Positions 5,172 through 6,285 of a stretch of 6,285 nucleotides of DNA are shown piece by piece. Under the pieces are notes generated by a model, which saw only the letters and a program-made list of their open reading frames with translations, was not told the DNA's origin and made no database searches. Position numbers and translations under genes: made by a program. Each line of letters opens with the position of its first letter. Position 1 is the first letter of the stretch. Source of the stretch: an uncultured Verrucomicrobiales bacterium (GTDB lineage Bacteria; Verrucomicrobiota; Verrucomicrobiia; Verrucomicrobiales; Akkermansiaceae); contig CALFDI010000091.1 of assembly GCA_937952875.1 (NCBI GenBank), positions 1-6,285 on the forward strand, read 5' to 3'.

Positions 5172-6285
5172 TTATCGTAGTTGCAGCTCTTCTTTAAAGT
5201 CTCGATATGTGATCACGCGGTAGACGATGCCAGCCCGATTGAGAATATGGATGTCTTCTTTATGTAGGCTTCTGCCTTCTTCGCCGGGGAAACCGATAAG
5301 GTCATAGGCGTAGAGTGTCTTATCACGCTTTGCGAGAGCATCGACTGAGATGCCAGCAACGACTGTGCCGATGAGAAGCTCTTCGCTGTCTCCCAGTTCT
5401 TGCGAAATCACATCCTTTGACTCTCTCGATAAATTATCTATCCACTTGTTTTCAGGAGTGATGCTTTCTGCACCTGACATGAAGCGTCTAAGTGAACTTT
5501 TCAAAGGCAAGAACTCTGGTGAGAATGAATAAAACACATGCATCTGACGGCGACTTCTAGAGGTTGAGACATTGAAGACTCCATCACTCTCAAAGTAACG
5601 CAGAGCCATGGACGAGCTTTCATCATCCAATGAAAGCGAAAGTAACATGATGTCCCGTTCGTCACCTTGAAATTCGAAAGGAGTGCCGACCCTTAGGTTG
5701 TTATCTCGAAGGCAGCGATCCAGCTGAGTTGTAGTCAACTTTTTCACTAGAGCCTGTTCGATCGCATCCACTTGATCACGAAATGGGGAAAGAATACCTA
5801 TGCTGGCCTTGTCACCTGATTTCATCAGTTTTTTCAAAAAGGATAAAACCTCAGTCACCTCAATTTGATTAACTCCTTGAGTCGAACGTGTTCCTGCTAA
5901 AGCATGTAAAACTGGCTTTACTGGATGATCTAACACCTCTGGGAGCATGGCTCGAAGTTTTCCAGCATAGTATTCAGAATTATTGAATGAGATGAGCCCC
6001 ATGGGACTACGAAAATACTCGTCGAGAAAGGTCGTGGCTCCTACAGGCGCTGCGATGTCCATGGCTTGATCCAGCGCACTGCGATTCCTGAAGTGCAGGC
6101 TATCGAGTTGGTTGTCATCCAAAGACTTTGCCGCTCGCTTAACGAACTCATTTGAAAGAAAAGAGACGTGCCTAAGCTGCATAGAGTCACCTGCAAAAAC
6201 GACACGTTTTGCTCGAAACAGCAAGGGGATAACTGAGGCCAGATCGCATTGACTCGATTCATCGATGATCACTAGATCAAAGAGC
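5172..6285 (-). CDS. Superfamily 1 helicase, C-terminal part, with PD-(D/E)XK-like tail
   Basis: The gene enters from beyond the right edge; the frame is open to 6284 (LFDLVIIDESSQ) and no start is visible. Counting from the Val at 6272, the fragment shows motif II IIDESSQ (2-8), motif III VVFAGDSMQL (24-33), motif IV-like LDEYFRSP (83-90), motif V GTPFEFQGDERD (196-207) and motif VI NVSTSRSRRQ (234-243), as in the Upf1/AAA_12 branch of superfamily 1 helicases. The Walker A part is missing because it lies outside. Residues about 278-360 look like a restriction-endonuclease-like domain of the Vsr/DUF559 type, with GISVDALAKRDKTLYAYDLIGFPG and then LNRAGIVYRVITYRDF. The usual ExK or E-D-G pattern is replaced by YDLIGFPG, so nuclease activity may be lost. 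Such helicase-nuclease proteins act in DNA or RNA metabolism, and some in phage defence. Parts of the gene are richer in AT (about 32% GC in 5821-5880, 43% in 5881-5940) than upstream genes. Confidence 0.85.
   Translation of the reverse strand, partial: LFDLVIIDESSQCDLASVIPLLFRAKRVVFAGDSMQLRHVSFLSNEFVKRAAKSLDDNQLDSLHFRNRSALDQAMDIAAPVGATTFLDEYFRSPMGLISFNNSEYYAGKLRAMLPEVLDHPVKPVLHALAGTRSTQGVNQIEVTEVLSFLKKLMKSGDKASIGILSPFRDQVDAIEQALVKKLTTTQLDRCLRDNNLRVGTPFEFQGDERDIMLLSLSLDDESSSMALRYFESDGVFNVSTSRSRRQMHVFYSFSPEFLPLKSSLRRFMSGAESITPENKWIDNLSRESKDVISQELGDSEELLIGTVVAGISVDALAKRDKTLYAYDLIGFPGEEGRSLHKEDIHILNRAGIVYRVITYRDFKEELQLR

Noticed and set aside
5148..5179. Terminator between the convergent methyltransferase-like and helicase genes
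   Set aside because: There is a run of six T at 5159-5164, but only four-base stems (for example TACG 5164-5167 with CGTA 5176-5179) are nearby and they follow rather than precede the T run.

Overview
The window is a compact, gene-dense chromosomal segment from a bacterium of moderate GC content (lines I counted by hand in the core run about 53-60% GC). It holds six convincing protein genes and one partial gene. No tRNA, rRNA, CRISPR array, insertion sequence or origin is visible. The FabD nucleophile motif GLSLGE, the combination of genes and the lack of Shine-Dalgarno sequences would fit a member of the PVC group, perhaps Verrucomicrobiota. This is an impression from protein style, not a proof.

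Layout from left to right: (1) 1-241 is AT-rich and without a convincing gene. (2) 242-2315 is a two-gene operon on the minus strand, a type I glycerate kinase followed after 13 nt by malonyl-CoA:ACP transacylase (fabD). (3) 2316-2392 is a short divergent promoter region with a small palindrome. (4) 2393-2908 on the plus strand encodes a nucleoside 2-deoxyribosyltransferase-like protein. (5) 2900-4343 on the minus strand is a translationally coupled pair, a small uncharacterised protein followed by carboxynorspermidine/carboxyspermidine decarboxylase (nspC). (6) 4344-4454 is a second divergent promoter region, with repeated GAGTCTC motifs. (7) 4455-5147 on the plus strand encodes a short protein of the spermidine-synthase-like methyltransferase fold. 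(8) 5172-6285 on the minus strand is the C-terminal part of a large superfamily 1 helicase with a terminal PD-(D/E)XK-like domain; its N-terminus lies beyond the right edge.

The genes are mostly housekeeping. FabD loads malonyl units for fatty acid synthesis, glycerate kinase feeds glycerate into glycolysis, and NspC performs the last step of the carboxy(nor)spermidine route to polyamines. The spermidine-synthase-like gene diverging from nspC suggests a polyamine-related neighbourhood, but the dehydrogenase partner of NspC is not in the window. I do not see a clear undescribed system. The most worthwhile leads are the partial helicase with its degenerate nuclease-like tail, the small protein coupled to nspC, and the consistent absence of ribosome binding sites.
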